Shown: positions 9,848-21,579, counted from the first letter of the stretch. The stretch: DNA of 64,000 nucleotides from UBA10348 sp002469915 (GCA_029249345.1 JAQWHM010000011.1:186001-250000); one strand, 5' to 3'. The notes: generated from the sequence alone by a model not told the origin. Program-made: numbers and translations.

Positions 9848-9863
9848 TGTTTCACGTGAAACA
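9848..9863. promoter_or_regulatory. parS: parS, perfect ParB binding site between mnmG and rsmG
   Basis: TGTTTCACGTGAAACA is an exact match to the 16-bp palindrome bound by ParB/Spo0J. The palindrome extends one base each side (GTGTTT...AAACAC). It marks an origin-proximal region used for chromosome segregation. The parA and parB genes are not in the window. Confidence 0.92.
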
Positions 9864-9910
9864 CTAGTCCCGTCCATTGTGCCCATGACCTTATGCCAAT
9901 TGCCTGTCTG

Positions 9911-11803
<1,893 letters not shown>

Positions 11804-11818
11804 GTACTTGTTTTTTAA

Positions 11819-13195
11819 CTACTTACCTATACAAAAACTGGAGAATATCTTTCCTAGAATATCTTCATTGGTAACTTCCCCTGTGATGGAGCCGATCTGC
11901 TCTATAATCACGCGCACATCTGCAGACAGCAAGTCTCCGGACCCGCCCGATCGAAGTTGTACACTCGCTCTAGATGCCGCTTCAAGGGCGGACTCAAGAT
12001 GCGCACGGTGTCGTTGACTGGTTACGACTTGCTGCTCATCTGATACGACTACATCACCAGCCGTGTTCGCATAGATTAATTGCATTAAATCTCTGAGTTG
12101 AGATTCGTCCATCGTGGCAGCGGAAATCAAGCTATCATAACGCTCATTTTGAACGTCAGAGACCGCATCCATCTTATTTCCAATACGCAATACGTTCAAG
12201 TCTCCAAACTGCTTTTTAAGCGTCTGAACGAATTGCACCTCATCCGTTACAGCATCGGTCAGATCGTGCATATATAGAATTAGATCGGCCGTGGAGAAAG
12301 CAGCTTCACTACGGCGCACCCCTTCCGCTTCGAGTACGTCGGTCGTTTCTCTTAACCCTGCCGTGTCCACGAATTGAAAGGAAACCCCTTCAAACTCAAT
12401 CTGTGCATCTACCTCATCACGGGTGGTGCCAGGTATATCGGAAACCATAACCCGATCATATCCCACCAGAGCATTCATCAGCGTCGATTTACCCGCATTG
12501 GGCTTCCCAGCGATTACAACGCGAACGCCTTTCGAAAGGGCCGCTCCAAGTCGGTATGAAGCTAGCAAAGAGGAAAGCCTCTCAATGGCTCCGTCTAGCA
12601 ATCCTTCTAACCGTGCTCGGTCGGCAAACTCCACATCCTCTTCGGCGAAGTCTAGCTCTAGCTCCACTAAAGCAATCAATTCCATTAAGCCAGATCGCAC
12701 GGCTGAGAGCTCGTCTGAGTACACGCCCCGCAAATGGGCCATTGAAACCCGACTTGCACGCTGACTACGAGCATGAATCAACTCACCAATGGCCTCTGCC
12801 TGAGCCAAGTCCACTTTGCCGTTAAGAAATGCGCGAAGCGTAAACTCTCCGGGCTCAGCGTACCGCGCACCAGCGCGTACTAAAAGCCGAAGGGCGGCAT
12901 CGCTAGCCACATCTCCTCCGTGGCACGTAAACTCTACAATATCCTCTCCGGTAGCTGTCCCGGGTGCAACAAACACGCTTGAAACCACCTGATCCACATC
13001 GACACCATCTGCACCGGCCAAAAAGCCCACGTGAGCCGTGTGTGATGGCACGGTTTGTAGATCTTGCCCCTCGAATACAGACGTCGCTATCGCGCGTGCA
13101 TTTGGCCCGGACAGCCGCACTATACTGAGAGCTGAAGCGCCCCGCGGAGTTGCGCGGGCTACGATGGTGTCTTCCCGGGCAACCTGCATTTGCAT
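11819..13195 (-). CDS. mnmE: tRNA modification GTPase MnmE (TrmE)
   Basis: A 458-residue protein with an N-terminal folate-binding domain, a helical domain and an inserted G domain. Walker A GKPNAGKST is at residues 230-238, the switch II segment DTAGLRET near 277, and the C-terminal FCIGK holds the conserved Cys455. It partners with MnmG, which follows immediately. It starts 5 bases after the yidC stop. Confidence 0.97.
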   Translation of the reverse strand: MQMQVAREDTIVARATPRGASALSIVRLSGPNARAIATSVFEGQDLQTVPSHTAHVGFLAGADGVDVDQVVSSVFVAPGTATGEDIVEFTCHGGDVASDAALRLLVRAGARYAEPGEFTLRAFLNGKVDLAQAEAIGELIHARSQRASRVSMAHLRGVYSDELSAVRSGLMELIALVELELDFAEEDVEFADRARLEGLLDGAIERLSSLLASYRLGAALSKGVRVVIAGKPNAGKSTLMNALVGYDRVMVSDIPGTTRDEVDAQIEFEGVSFQFVDTAGLRETTDVLEAEGVRRSEAAFSTADLILYMHDLTDAVTDEVQFVQTLKKQFGDLNVLRIGNKMDAVSDVQNERYDSLISAATMDESQLRDLMQLIYANTAGDVVVSDEQQVVTSQRHRAHLESALEAASRASVQLRSGGSGDLLSADVRVIIEQIGSITGEVTNEDILGKIFSSFCIGK

Positions 13196-13200
13196 CCCGG

Positions 13201-15003
13201 CTACTGCCGTTTTTTGCCGCCGGCTTTCTTACCGGTCACTGAGCCACGTTTCGGATCGGCTTTCTTAGCCGCTTTCGAATCCTTTTTTTGCATCTCTTCC
13301 GGATGCTCGTGGATCTGTTTGTTAATTAACTTCTGCTGAATGGCCGTCAGCACATTGTAGCAGAGATAGTACAGGTTCAAGCCAGAAGCTAGTTTGTTGA
13401 AGATCACAAAGATCATAACCGGGAAGACATACGTGAAGATCTTCGCCTGAGCATTGTTCTGGTTCGTCATGGAGACCTTCATTTGGGCAACCATTGAAAG
13501 TCCCATCAGCATCGTAAATCCAGCAACGTAGTTTCCGTAAAACGGAATGTCGAATGGAAGATGGAACAGAATATCTGGAGCCGAAAGATCCGTCGCCCAA
13601 AGAAAACCTTGCTGTCGGAGCTCAATCGCCTGAGGTAAAAACTGCCACAGTGCGATAATGATCGGGTACTGCAAGAGCATAGGAAGACATCCGCCCAGCG
13701 GATTGACCCCCGTCTCCTTGTACATCTTCATTGTGGCTTGCTGCTGCTTCTGCGGATTATCGCCATACTTCTCCTTGATGGCTTCCATACGCGGTTGTAA
13801 CTCCCGCATCTTGGCCATGCTTTTGAAAGAAGACTTGGTCAGCGGGTACAGACACAGCTTGAGCAGAAAGGCGAGCACGATAATGACCATCCCATAACTT
13901 GGGATCACCATTTTGAGGTACGTAAATGCCGGAATGAAGACAAACTTGGCTAGAGGACGTGTTACGATTTCAAAGAAATCCCACCCGTAATCGACCATGT
14001 TGTACAGATCCAGATTGTAAGCAGCTAGGTTTTTGTACACCATCGGACCGATGTACATCCTAAACGTATCTGCTTCCGCGCCGGCAGCCGGTAAGATTAG
14101 ACTCGCTTGGTAGTCATGGCGCAAATAGCTTTCTGAGACCTCGCCGAAGCGCTCTCCAATTAACTCAGCACCTTTGGTAGGATTGTCAGCTATTACGACA
14201 GCTGTGAAGTACTTGTTTTTGACTGATACCCAGTCTACCTGGCCGTTGAGTGACTGCTCAGCGTAGGGATCACTCATCAGGGTAACCGACTCTACAGAAC
14301 CGCCACTCCTTGCAAATGTACCTGAGCGTTGCGCCTCATTTTCCCTGTTTCCTTCTGTGAACGGGACACCACCGTTCCAAACCAACTCGTACCCATCGCT
14401 AGTCGCAAACTGGGAGGCCCCGACCTGCTTAATTTTTAGGCCAACTTCGTAGGAACCCGGAGTGAACGAGTATTCCAGTTCAATTGAACCGCCGCCCACA
14501 GCTGCTGTGTAGGAAAGCGTTCTAGCGGCGTCCGTGGCATCTACTTTATCGCCCCGAGCATCAGGCGTAAAGAAGAATGACCGCGTATCATAATTGCGGT
14601 TGCCCGGTGAGGTGAACATCAAGGCGATGGCTCCGCCTTTGGTCGTATCCACCATTTGAACAGCGTCTTCGCTTTCAAATTTGTAGTATTCCTTCAATAC
14701 CAGAGAGACGAGTGTTCCACCTTTATTGGAGAAGGTAGCCGTGTACAGATCCGTTTCAACCTGAATGTGCTCTACAGCGACATCCTGACTTCCAACAAAG
14801 ACGCTGTCATCGGCAGCCAATACAGGAATTGACCCAACAACAGGAGGAGCCTGCTCTATTTGCTCTTCTATATCCTGAACGCCTAGAGAGTCTACAACGA
14901 CTTGGTTCTGAGGAAGGGGTTCATTCTGCGGGGCTAACCAAGTCAACCATCCGACCATAATGAGCGCAATGAGAACAGTAGCTGTCAGGACGTTCCTATC
15001 CAA
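13201..15003 (-). CDS. yidC: Membrane protein insertase YidC
   Basis: A 600-residue inner-membrane insertase of the long Gram-negative type. It has an N-terminal anchor (about 6-20), a periplasmic beta-sandwich domain (about 60-340), the conserved five-helix core (about 355-560, with GCLPMLLQYPI), and a very basic Lys-rich tail that probably contacts the ribosome. The usual order rnpA-yidD-yidC is kept except that yidD is absent: only 68 bp separate rnpA from yidC and no small ORF fits. Confidence 0.96.
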   Translation of the reverse strand: MDRNVLTATVLIALIMVGWLTWLAPQNEPLPQNQVVVDSLGVQDIEEQIEQAPPVVGSIPVLAADDSVFVGSQDVAVEHIQVETDLYTATFSNKGGTLVSLVLKEYYKFESEDAVQMVDTTKGGAIALMFTSPGNRNYDTRSFFFTPDARGDKVDATDAARTLSYTAAVGGGSIELEYSFTPGSYEVGLKIKQVGASQFATSDGYELVWNGGVPFTEGNRENEAQRSGTFARSGGSVESVTLMSDPYAEQSLNGQVDWVSVKNKYFTAVVIADNPTKGAELIGERFGEVSESYLRHDYQASLILPAAGAEADTFRMYIGPMVYKNLAAYNLDLYNMVDYGWDFFEIVTRPLAKFVFIPAFTYLKMVIPSYGMVIIVLAFLLKLCLYPLTKSSFKSMAKMRELQPRMEAIKEKYGDNPQKQQQATMKMYKETGVNPLGGCLPMLLQYPIIIALWQFLPQAIELRQQGFLWATDLSAPDILFHLPFDIPFYGNYVAGFTMLMGLSMVAQMKVSMTNQNNAQAKIFTYVFPVMIFVIFNKLASGLNLYYLCYNVLTAIQQKLINKQIHEHPEEMQKKDSKAAKKADPKRGSVTGKKAGGKKRQ

Positions 15004-15071
15004 AATAGGCCTCTAAGAAGAGTGGTTGATGCAGTGTCAGGCGGTACGGAAAGTAAAGATCACTGTTCCAT

Positions 15072-15497
15072 TCAATGTGATATGCCCCTTAGTTTCTCAC
15101 CCACCTTTTCAAGGCAGGCAGCTACATCGTGGGGTGTTGCATTCAGTTGATGAAACCGACCCCTAAACAAAACCATAGCTGTTAGTAGCTGTTCTGTCCG
15201 GGGAATCAGGTGCTGATTCAATCGAACCGTTTCGCGAATGACCCGCTTTACGCGGTTCCTTTTCACGGCAGATCCTGCTGATCGCCCAACTGCAACGCCA
15301 AACTGGTATGTAGTCTCAGGAACGGATTCCTCGACCAAACGATACAGGACGCGAACTGAGCCAAAGGCAACAGACTGCGTGGACCGATCGCTTCGATCAA
15401 ACAATGGTTCAATTAACTGCTTTCGCTTCAAGTGGTGGGTTCGCGAAAACGCTAATCGTACCCGCGGAGAACGGTATTCTTCCGGGGAGCTAACCAT
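15072..15497 (-). CDS. rnpA: Ribonuclease P protein component RnpA
   Basis: A 141-residue basic protein that assists the RNase P RNA in 5' tRNA maturation. The signature RNRVKRVIRE is at residues 80-89, with the preceding GVAVGRSAGSAVKR segment. It begins 8 bases after the rpmH stop, the almost universal rpmH-rnpA pairing. The N-terminal 15 residues are longer than usual and may be trimmed if a later start is used. Confidence 0.93.
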   Translation of the reverse strand: MVSSPEEYRSPRVRLAFSRTHHLKRKQLIEPLFDRSDRSTQSVAFGSVRVLYRLVEESVPETTYQFGVAVGRSAGSAVKRNRVKRVIRETVRLNQHLIPRTEQLLTAMVLFRGRFHQLNATPHDVAACLEKVGEKLRGISH

Positions 15498-15505
15498 TGA
15501 TCAGA

Positions 15506-15661
15506 CTATTTTCCTGGCTTGGTATCACTGATCGATAGGACTTTTCTGCCCTTGGAACGACGTCTCGACAACACTCGGCGACCGTTTTTGGTCGCCATCC
15601 GTGAGCGAAATCCGTGCTTGTTTGCGCGCTTGCGGCGACTTGGCTGGTAGGTACGTTTCAT
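15506..15661 (-). CDS. rpmH: 50S ribosomal protein L34
   Basis: A 51-residue basic protein that starts MKRTYQPSRRKRANKHGF and contains RMATKNGRRVLSRRRSKGR, the L34 signature. The C-terminus has a short extension (SISDTKPGK) as in Bacteroidota L34. It is first in the rpmH-rnpA-yidC-mnmE-mnmG-rsmG unit. Confidence 0.96.
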   Translation of the reverse strand: MKRTYQPSRRKRANKHGFRSRMATKNGRRVLSRRRSKGRKVLSISDTKPGK

Positions 15662-15811
15662 TGGTAACTTCTCTGACTATCCGGGTCAGGATTCAAACTT
15701 ATCTGAGTACTCTGATTTCTCTCTGTACGCTTGCAACTGAACGGGGTATCAGGCTAAGACGGCACAGAAAAGTGAAGATACGGAAAGTCTTTCTCAGATC
15801 AACATCTGGCG

Positions 15812-15840
15812 TTGACATTCATTAAAAGTCAGCGTAATAT
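15812..15840 (+). promoter_or_regulatory. Sigma70-type promoter of tRNA-Val
   Basis: A consensus -35 TTGACA (15812-15817) and -10 TAATAT (15835-15840) are separated by 17 bp. Transcription would start near 15847 and give a leader of about 75 nt before the tRNA. That leader contains a GAAACC-AAGA-GGTTTC hairpin. The promoter is unusually close to the E. coli consensus for a Bacteroidota-like genome. Confidence 0.75.
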
Positions 15841-15920
15841 TGCGGGCTCTTCAAAAGAGGTGCGAAACCGAATGGTGGGAGCCGAATTGAAGGGTATCGA
15901 AACCAAGAGGTTTCAATGAT

Positions 15921-15994
15921 GGGCGATTAGCTCAGTTGGTTAGAGCACCTGCCTTACAAGCAGGGGGTCACTAGTTCGAGTCTAGTATCGCCCA
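15921..15994 (+). tRNA. tRNA-Val (anticodon UAC)
   Basis: The full cloverleaf is visible: acceptor GGGCGAT pairs with ATCGCCC, the D arm is GCTC/GAGC, the anticodon stem CCTGC/GCAGG holds the loop CTTACAA, and the T arm is ACTAG/CTAGT around TTCGAGT. The CCA end is not encoded. A strong terminator follows within 10 bases. Confidence 0.97.
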
Positions 15995-15999
15995 CCCGT

Positions 16000-16034
16000 A
16001 ACCCGCTTCTGCACATGCAGGAGTGGGTTTTTTT
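16000..16034 (+). terminator. Rho-independent terminator after tRNA-Val
   Basis: A 13-bp stem (AACCCGCTTCTGC with GCAGGAGTGGGTT, two G-T wobbles) with an ACAT loop is followed by a run of seven T. Confidence 0.9.
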
Positions 16035-16262
16035 GTGGTTCAAAGGTCTAGTAAGGCAGGATTAGGTCGTGCTTAATACGCTGGCGCAGCATCAAAACGG
16101 ACTTTGTTATCTACCATCCACCGTCTTCTTTGGCCTTATTCGGGGCGGCCATGACTTCTGAATGGGCCGTAGCGTAATGTGGATTCAAAGCCTTTTTATT
16201 TCTTACCAAACGAGAGATAGATGAAACCGTACTTTAGGAAAGTTCATCTATTGAAAAACGCT

Positions 16263-16901
16263 ATGAATGCCTTAATTCTAGGTGCAAGCGGCCTCGTAGG
16301 CGGTCATTGCCTTGATTCCATACTCGCTTCACCAGACTACCAAAACGTAATAGCTCTTACACGGCGTCCGCTTAACCGATCTTCAGCCAAGCTCATTGAA
16401 CAGGGCTTTGATGGATCTGACTTCAGCGCATTTGAACCACCAGTTTCCATTGATCATGCTTTCTGTGCCTTCGGAACGACCATCAAAAAGGCAGGAAGTC
16501 AGCATAACATGCGGGAAATAGATGTCAACATTCCCTTTCGACTTGCCCAGCGCTTAAAGGCTCTTGGAGTCTCCCACTTTTCACTGGTTTCTTCTCTCGG
16601 CGCGGACTACGAATCCAATGTGTTTTATAATCGCATCAAAGGAGAACTGGAAGAAGATCTAAAAAGACTTCGTTTCGAGTCGCTTGCGATTTTTCGACCC
16701 TCTATCATAGGCGGAAACCGTCCGGGTGACACCAGAACGGGAGAGGGCTGGGGGCAGAAAATCATGGCTGTACTACCTAAACGCTGGAAGACAATACCAG
16801 CTGAACACATCGCCAACGCTATGGTGGTCAGGGCATTAGAAGGATTCAAGGGTACAGCCACCATATCTTCAGGAAAAATATGGGATCTCTCAACAATATG
16901 A
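16263..16901 (+). CDS. NAD(P)-binding Rossmann-fold oxidoreductase (atypical SDR, YbjT/HTATIP2-like)
   Basis: A 212-residue protein with the nucleotide-binding motif LGASGLVGGH at residues 6-15 and the segments VSSLGA and YNRIKGELEEDL, equivalent to the YxxxK region of atypical short-chain dehydrogenases. The family includes YbjT and HTATIP2-type proteins, many without a known substrate. The frame is open from an ATG at 16221, but the Rossmann strand begins at MNALILGAS, so I use that ATG. The stop overlaps the sialidase start as ATGA, so the two are probably translated together. Confidence 0.8.
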   Translation: MNALILGASGLVGGHCLDSILASPDYQNVIALTRRPLNRSSAKLIEQGFDGSDFSAFEPPVSIDHAFCAFGTTIKKAGSQHNMREIDVNIPFRLAQRLKALGVSHFSLVSSLGADYESNVFYNRIKGELEEDLKRLRFESLAIFRPSIIGGNRPGDTRTGEGWGQKIMAVLPKRWKTIPAEHIANAMVVRALEGFKGTATISSGKIWDLSTI

Positions 16902-18034
16902 GTATGCGCACGATATACTTTGTTCTGGCTTTGCTTGCGATTCCCGTACTGGTACAAGCGCAGACCCGCCCCATCGATGAAGCCGTTGACCTATTCAATG
17001 CCTCTTCCGATGAAGCCATTGCGTGCTACCGCATACCGGCATTGGTTACAGCCCCTAATGGAGACCTTCTCGCTGCAATCGATGAACGCGTTCCGTCATG
17101 TGGCGACCTGAAATGGAGTGGAGACATAAACATCGTCTTGCGCCGAAGCAGCGATGCGGGAGCATCCTGGTCAGATATTGAATCAGTGGCCGATTTTCCC
17201 GATTCACTTTCGGCATCCGACCCATCCATGATCGTGGACGCGATAACAAGCGAAATATTTCTGTTCTACAACTTCATGGATCACACTGTGGAGCCCGATG
17301 TGTACTACCTGCACATGATGCGCAGTCTTGATAACGGAGCGACTTGGAGCGCTCCCGTTGATATCACGCCGGAGATTACCAAAACCGAATGGCACAATGA
17401 CTTCAAATTCATTACCTCGGGCCGTGGTATACAGACTAGAACCGGTAAACTGGTTCATACGATGGTGAACCTAGATAGTGGATTACACCTCTTTGCGAGC
17501 GATGATCATGGAGAATCTTGGTATCTGATCGATACGCCCATCGAGCCCGGAGACGAATCTAAGATCGTTGAATTGCTTGACGGAAGTTGGATGATAAACA
17601 GCCGCGCAAACGGAAAAGGGTTACGCTGGGTGCACATTTCGAGCGACGAAGGCCTGACGTGGACCTCATATCCTGAACCGAACCTCATCGATCCGGGCTG
17701 CAACGGAAGTATCATACGCTACACGGCCAAACGCGATGGCTATGATCGTGACCGTCTCCTGTTTGCCAACGCGAAAAGTGCCGATAAACGCGAAAACATG
17801 ACCGTTCGAATCAGCTACGATGAAGGCAAAACGTGGTCCGAAGGCAAAACCATTCATGAAGGCGGATCAGCCTATTCCTCTTTGACCATACTCGAAAACG
17901 GGGATATTGGACTCTTCTTTGAAAAAGACGACTATACGGAAAACGTCTTTGTCCGATTTACGCTCGACTGGCTAACAGACGGACAAGATACCTACACGCC
18001 TGCAGGCGGCCGAGCCTCAAAAAAAGGACGCTAA
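16898..18034 (+). CDS. Secreted exo-alpha-sialidase (GH33-like, BNR repeats)
   Basis: A 378-residue six-bladed propeller enzyme predicted to release terminal sialic acids. A signal peptide (MRTIYFVLALLAIPVLVQAQ) is followed by the YRIP motif with Arg45, the carboxylate-binding arginine of sialidases. Five Asp-boxes follow: SSDAGASW, SLDNGATW, SDDHGESW, SSDEGLTW and SYDEGKTW. I start at the ATG that overlaps the previous stop. An alternative is two codons downstream. No NanA, NanK or SusC/D genes are nearby, so the product's fate is unclear. Other glycan hydrolases in this family fold are possible. Confidence 0.82.
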   Translation: MSMRTIYFVLALLAIPVLVQAQTRPIDEAVDLFNASSDEAIACYRIPALVTAPNGDLLAAIDERVPSCGDLKWSGDINIVLRRSSDAGASWSDIESVADFPDSLSASDPSMIVDAITSEIFLFYNFMDHTVEPDVYYLHMMRSLDNGATWSAPVDITPEITKTEWHNDFKFITSGRGIQTRTGKLVHTMVNLDSGLHLFASDDHGESWYLIDTPIEPGDESKIVELLDGSWMINSRANGKGLRWVHISSDEGLTWTSYPEPNLIDPGCNGSIIRYTAKRDGYDRDRLLFANAKSADKRENMTVRISYDEGKTWSEGKTIHEGGSAYSSLTILENGDIGLFFEKDDYTENVFVRFTLDWLTDGQDTYTPAGGRASKKGR

Positions 18035-18077
18035 GGCTGTTCAAATCAAGGAAAGCGCGTAGTTCGCTAAGCGCCAC

Positions 18078-19232
18078 TTACTGGTCTGCGTCGGTACTAA
18101 AAGCAAAGACCGTTTGCGTGTTGTAGAGCTCTCCAGGCTGCAGAATAGTTGAGGGAAACCCTGCTTGATTCGGAGAATCAGGAAAATGTTGGGTTTCCAG
18201 ACAGAAACCGGACCGATCCGCGTATACGTTTCCTCCTTTTCCGCTAAAGTTACCGTCCAGAAAATTGCCGGAATAGAATTGCACACCAGGCTCGCGGGTC
18301 GTGACTTCCATAATGCGACCAGTTGTCGGCTCGTACACGCGGGCGGCCAACCTGAGACCTTCACCAACACCCGAGAGGACATATGTGTGATCATAGCCAC
18401 CAGCTACTTCAAGCTGCTGGCCGCCCGCAGCTCCCGTCTCAGAGATGCGAGAACCGATGACAAGCGGCACGCGAAAATCAAAGGGTGTTCCGGCAACGGC
18501 TAACAGATCGCCCGTAGGAATTAATTCAGCATCTACCGAAGTGATATGCTCGGCTGCAATCATCAGCACGTGATCTAGAATCGAATCCGAACCAGGACCA
18601 GCAAGGTTGAAATACGAGTGCTGAGTGAGGTTTACGGGCGTAGCCTTATCCGTCGATGCTTGATAACTCACAATCAGCCGGTTATCCGCCGTCATCATGT
18701 AGGTCACTTTGGCCGAGAGATTTCCAGGATATCCTTCTTCGCCGTCAGGGCTATCATACTCAAAGATGATTCCGTGCTCATTCCCCATTGAAAACGGACG
18801 TGCATCCCACAGCACTTTGTCAAACCCTTGTATTCCTCCGTGCAAATGATTCTGGCCATCGTTTGCAGCCAACTCGTACGTCTCCCCATCAAGCGAAAAG
18901 CGACCGTTCGAGATTCTATTGCCGTATCGACCAACAATGGCTCCGAAATACGGAGAGCCCGACAGATAGTCCTCCAAGTGATCAAAACCCAGAACCACGT
19001 CATCAAACCGCCCATCACGGTCCTCTACCTTCAATGACGTGATGATGCCGCCATAATTGGTCACTTCCATATTCATTCCAGATGGGCTCGTTATGGAATA
19101 CAGGGTCGCCTCGCGCCCATCGGGAAGCGTTCCGAATCCTTTATGTCGAATACCAGGAGTCATAGTCGTAGATGAGGGTTCTGTACAGCCAGCGACCAGT
19201 AGAATTAAAACAGTAATCAGAAAGCGATTCAT
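18078..19232 (-). CDS. Aldose 1-epimerase (galactose mutarotase), lipoprotein
   Basis: A 384-residue protein with a lipobox (LLVAGC) followed by a complete mutarotase domain: GRYGNRI, NDGQNHLHGG with the substrate His, TQHSYFNLAG with the catalytic His, and LETQHFPDSPN near the C-terminus with the catalytic Glu. It interconverts alpha and beta anomers of hexoses. An exported, lipid-anchored form fits sugar release at the cell surface by the nearby sialidase and fucosidase. I start at MNRFLITV, because the eight upstream residues do not belong to a signal peptide. Confidence 0.9.
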   Translation of the reverse strand: MNRFLITVLILLVAGCTEPSSTTMTPGIRHKGFGTLPDGREATLYSITSPSGMNMEVTNYGGIITSLKVEDRDGRFDDVVLGFDHLEDYLSGSPYFGAIVGRYGNRISNGRFSLDGETYELAANDGQNHLHGGIQGFDKVLWDARPFSMGNEHGIIFEYDSPDGEEGYPGNLSAKVTYMMTADNRLIVSYQASTDKATPVNLTQHSYFNLAGPGSDSILDHVLMIAAEHITSVDAELIPTGDLLAVAGTPFDFRVPLVIGSRISETGAAGGQQLEVAGGYDHTYVLSGVGEGLRLAARVYEPTTGRIMEVTTREPGVQFYSGNFLDGNFSGKGGNVYADRSGFCLETQHFPDSPNQAGFPSTILQPGELYNTQTVFAFSTDADQ

Positions 19233-19418
19233 GCGCTGACTCGTAAAATTCGTCAAAATGGACGATCCGTCTCAGATACACGTTCGTGCTTGAATAACAT
19301 ACGAGTCGTAGGGACTTCCATAACATCGATTGTAATTCGTTCTCGAGCCCAGATCGGGGAGCGTCCTCACCGTCTGCGTAACGGATATAGTGCCAACCGT
19401 GGGTCAAGGAGGTCGGGT

Positions 19419-21425
19419 TTACAACTCATCCGGCATCGGCTTGAGATACTTATCATACCACGCCAAGTAACGTTCTAGAACATCTTTACGATACGACGGA
19501 ACGAGCAAAGAGTGTGGTTGACCTGGATACACGACCAATTGTGTGTCGATCCCCATACGTTTCATGGACTGATAGAAGTTTTCAGAATTGATAATAGGCA
19601 CATTCCAATCCTTCTCACCACCCACCCACAACGTCGGCGTGGAGATATTATCTACATCATTGAGCGGTGATATTCGCTCCCAGCCCTCCTTGTTTTCCCA
19701 TGGAAGCCCCATTTCTTCTTCCCAGATTCGCTGATAATGGTCATGACCATACATGGGAATGGCATGCGCCATGCTCGCGCCGCTTGTCGCGGCTGAAAAC
19801 ATCCCCGTTCTCACAATCACATAATTAGTAAGCATACCTCCGTACGACCAGCCACCCAATCCTAGGCGGGCCGGATCTGAAACTCCTTTATTGACCAAAT
19901 ACTCTACTCCAGCAATCACATCCTCCGAGTCCTTTTCACCCCAGTCCGCAAAGATCGCGGTCGAAAAATCTTGACCATATCCGGATGATCCTCTGGGATT
20001 GGTTCGAAGAACTACATAACCGTTTGCGGCAAACACCTCTGAGTTGAAGTGAAAGCTGTGGCTGTATTGAGAAACCGGACCACCATGAATACGAAGGAGG
20101 GTAGGGTACGGCTTTGAAGCATCGTAGTCGGCTGGATAATGCACAAAGCCTTCGATTTCCGTCCCGTCTTTGCTCGCAAAATGAATGTTCTCAACACGGG
20201 AGAGATTAACGCTAGCCAAAAACGCATCATTTACGTGAGACATTTGCTTTAATGTGCCTCCGGAATACACATGAACCTCACCGGGATGTGAAAAACGACT
20301 CACCATAAGCGCAATCTGATCATCGCCAAAAAGCTGGTAGCTGGACGCTGTCAGATCTCCCTTGACGACGCGCTCCATCTGGCCCGAGACATGATCAATT
20401 CGTACGATCTGAGACTCGCCACTGTCTTCAAGTTGGAAATAGATATGCTGACCATCCGCAGAGAACTTGGGACTCGATATGCGCCGGTCCAACTCCTCCG
20501 TTAGTACGCGTTCTGCCCCGCCGTTTGATGGAACCACGGCAAGATGAACAGACGAATACCAACTGGCCTCTTTATCAGTGCGCGTGCGATACGCAATAAG
20601 TGACCCATCTGGGCTCCAAGCCGGGGAGGTATCCATTATTGGGTTCTGAGTCAGCTTCAACAGGTTGGCACCCTTCGTGGTATCGTCTGCTGCCACGACC
20701 CAGATATTTGAATCATCGTTCGCTGCAGGTTCTTCCGTCCTATTACTGTGAAACGCAATACGTTTCCCATCGGGACTCCAGACTGCGCCTGACGCATCCC
20801 ACGGACCAGAGGTTATCTGACGAGATTCTTTCGACTCAACATCAAAGACATATAGGTGGTTGTGCCGGTTTTCAGTGAGGTAACCCACCCTGTCTCGCTT
20901 GAATTCCAGCTTATCAATAACCCAAGGCTTTGCGGTTTTAGGCTTTGTTGTATCTGCTTTCGCATCTTTTATCATAAGCAATAGGCGCGAAGCATCTGGT
21001 GACCAGTCATAACTTGTAATGCCCTGCTTGATTTCAGTCAGCTGCTGGGCCTCACCGCCCATTCTATTCAGGATCCATACCTGGCTCTTTCCCTTATCCC
21101 TAGAAGCCGTAAATGAAAGGTATTTGCCATCCGGGCTCCAACGGGGCCGACCAGCAGAGGAGCCTTTTGCCGTCATGGGTATCGCTTCGCCACCGCTCGT
21201 GGGCAGCATCCAAATTCGTGTTTCTGATTTTTCGTCTTTAAGCGATGTCGTCCGTACGGTATATGCGATCCACTTCCCATCCGGACTTGGCTGGAGATCG
21301 CCAACATTGGCCATCTTGAACTGATCATCAACTTCAATGGAGCGACGTTCCTGCGCGATTGAATGCAGCGGCACGCTGAGGATAAAACAGAAAAGAAGTA
21401 CCAGACGAATCGTTTTCATGAGCAA
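19419..21425 (-). CDS. Secreted S9 family serine peptidase (acylaminoacyl/dipeptidyl peptidase type)
   Basis: A 668-residue protein with a signal peptide (ending near SIAQ), an N-terminal TolB/PD40-type beta-propeller with repeated WSPDG motifs (about 35-400), and a C-terminal alpha/beta hydrolase. The nucleophile elbow GGWSYGG lies near residue 525, the Asp in GGEKDW and the His in GQPHSL. Members trim oligopeptides. It stands alone, between the epimerase and a small secreted protein gene. Confidence 0.93.
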   Translation of the reverse strand: MLMKTIRLVLLFCFILSVPLHSIAQERRSIEVDDQFKMANVGDLQPSPDGKWIAYTVRTTSLKDEKSETRIWMLPTSGGEAIPMTAKGSSAGRPRWSPDGKYLSFTASRDKGKSQVWILNRMGGEAQQLTEIKQGITSYDWSPDASRLLLMIKDAKADTTKPKTAKPWVIDKLEFKRDRVGYLTENRHNHLYVFDVESKESRQITSGPWDASGAVWSPDGKRIAFHSNRTEEPAANDDSNIWVVAADDTTKGANLLKLTQNPIMDTSPAWSPDGSLIAYRTRTDKEASWYSSVHLAVVPSNGGAERVLTEELDRRISSPKFSADGQHIYFQLEDSGESQIVRIDHVSGQMERVVKGDLTASSYQLFGDDQIALMVSRFSHPGEVHVYSGGTLKQMSHVNDAFLASVNLSRVENIHFASKDGTEIEGFVHYPADYDASKPYPTLLRIHGGPVSQYSHSFHFNSEVFAANGYVVLRTNPRGSSGYGQDFSTAIFADWGEKDSEDVIAGVEYLVNKGVSDPARLGLGGWSYGGMLTNYVIVRTGMFSAATSGASMAHAIPMYGHDHYQRIWEEEMGLPWENKEGWERISPLNDVDNISTPTLWVGGEKDWNVPIINSENFYQSMKRMGIDTQLVVYPGQPHSLLVPSYRKDVLERYLAWYDKYLKPMPDEL

Positions 21426-21579
21426 ACCAAGCTTTGGAGGGATTTAAAAACCGGTGATTATCAAAATTTCGCTGTTTGGAAGGGCATACACAAGTCACGC
21501 TCGCTAATGACCCCGTGTAACCAATCATCTCTTTCCGCGATACAATACACTCCTCTCACTCCTAATCTGTCGGTTCAAT

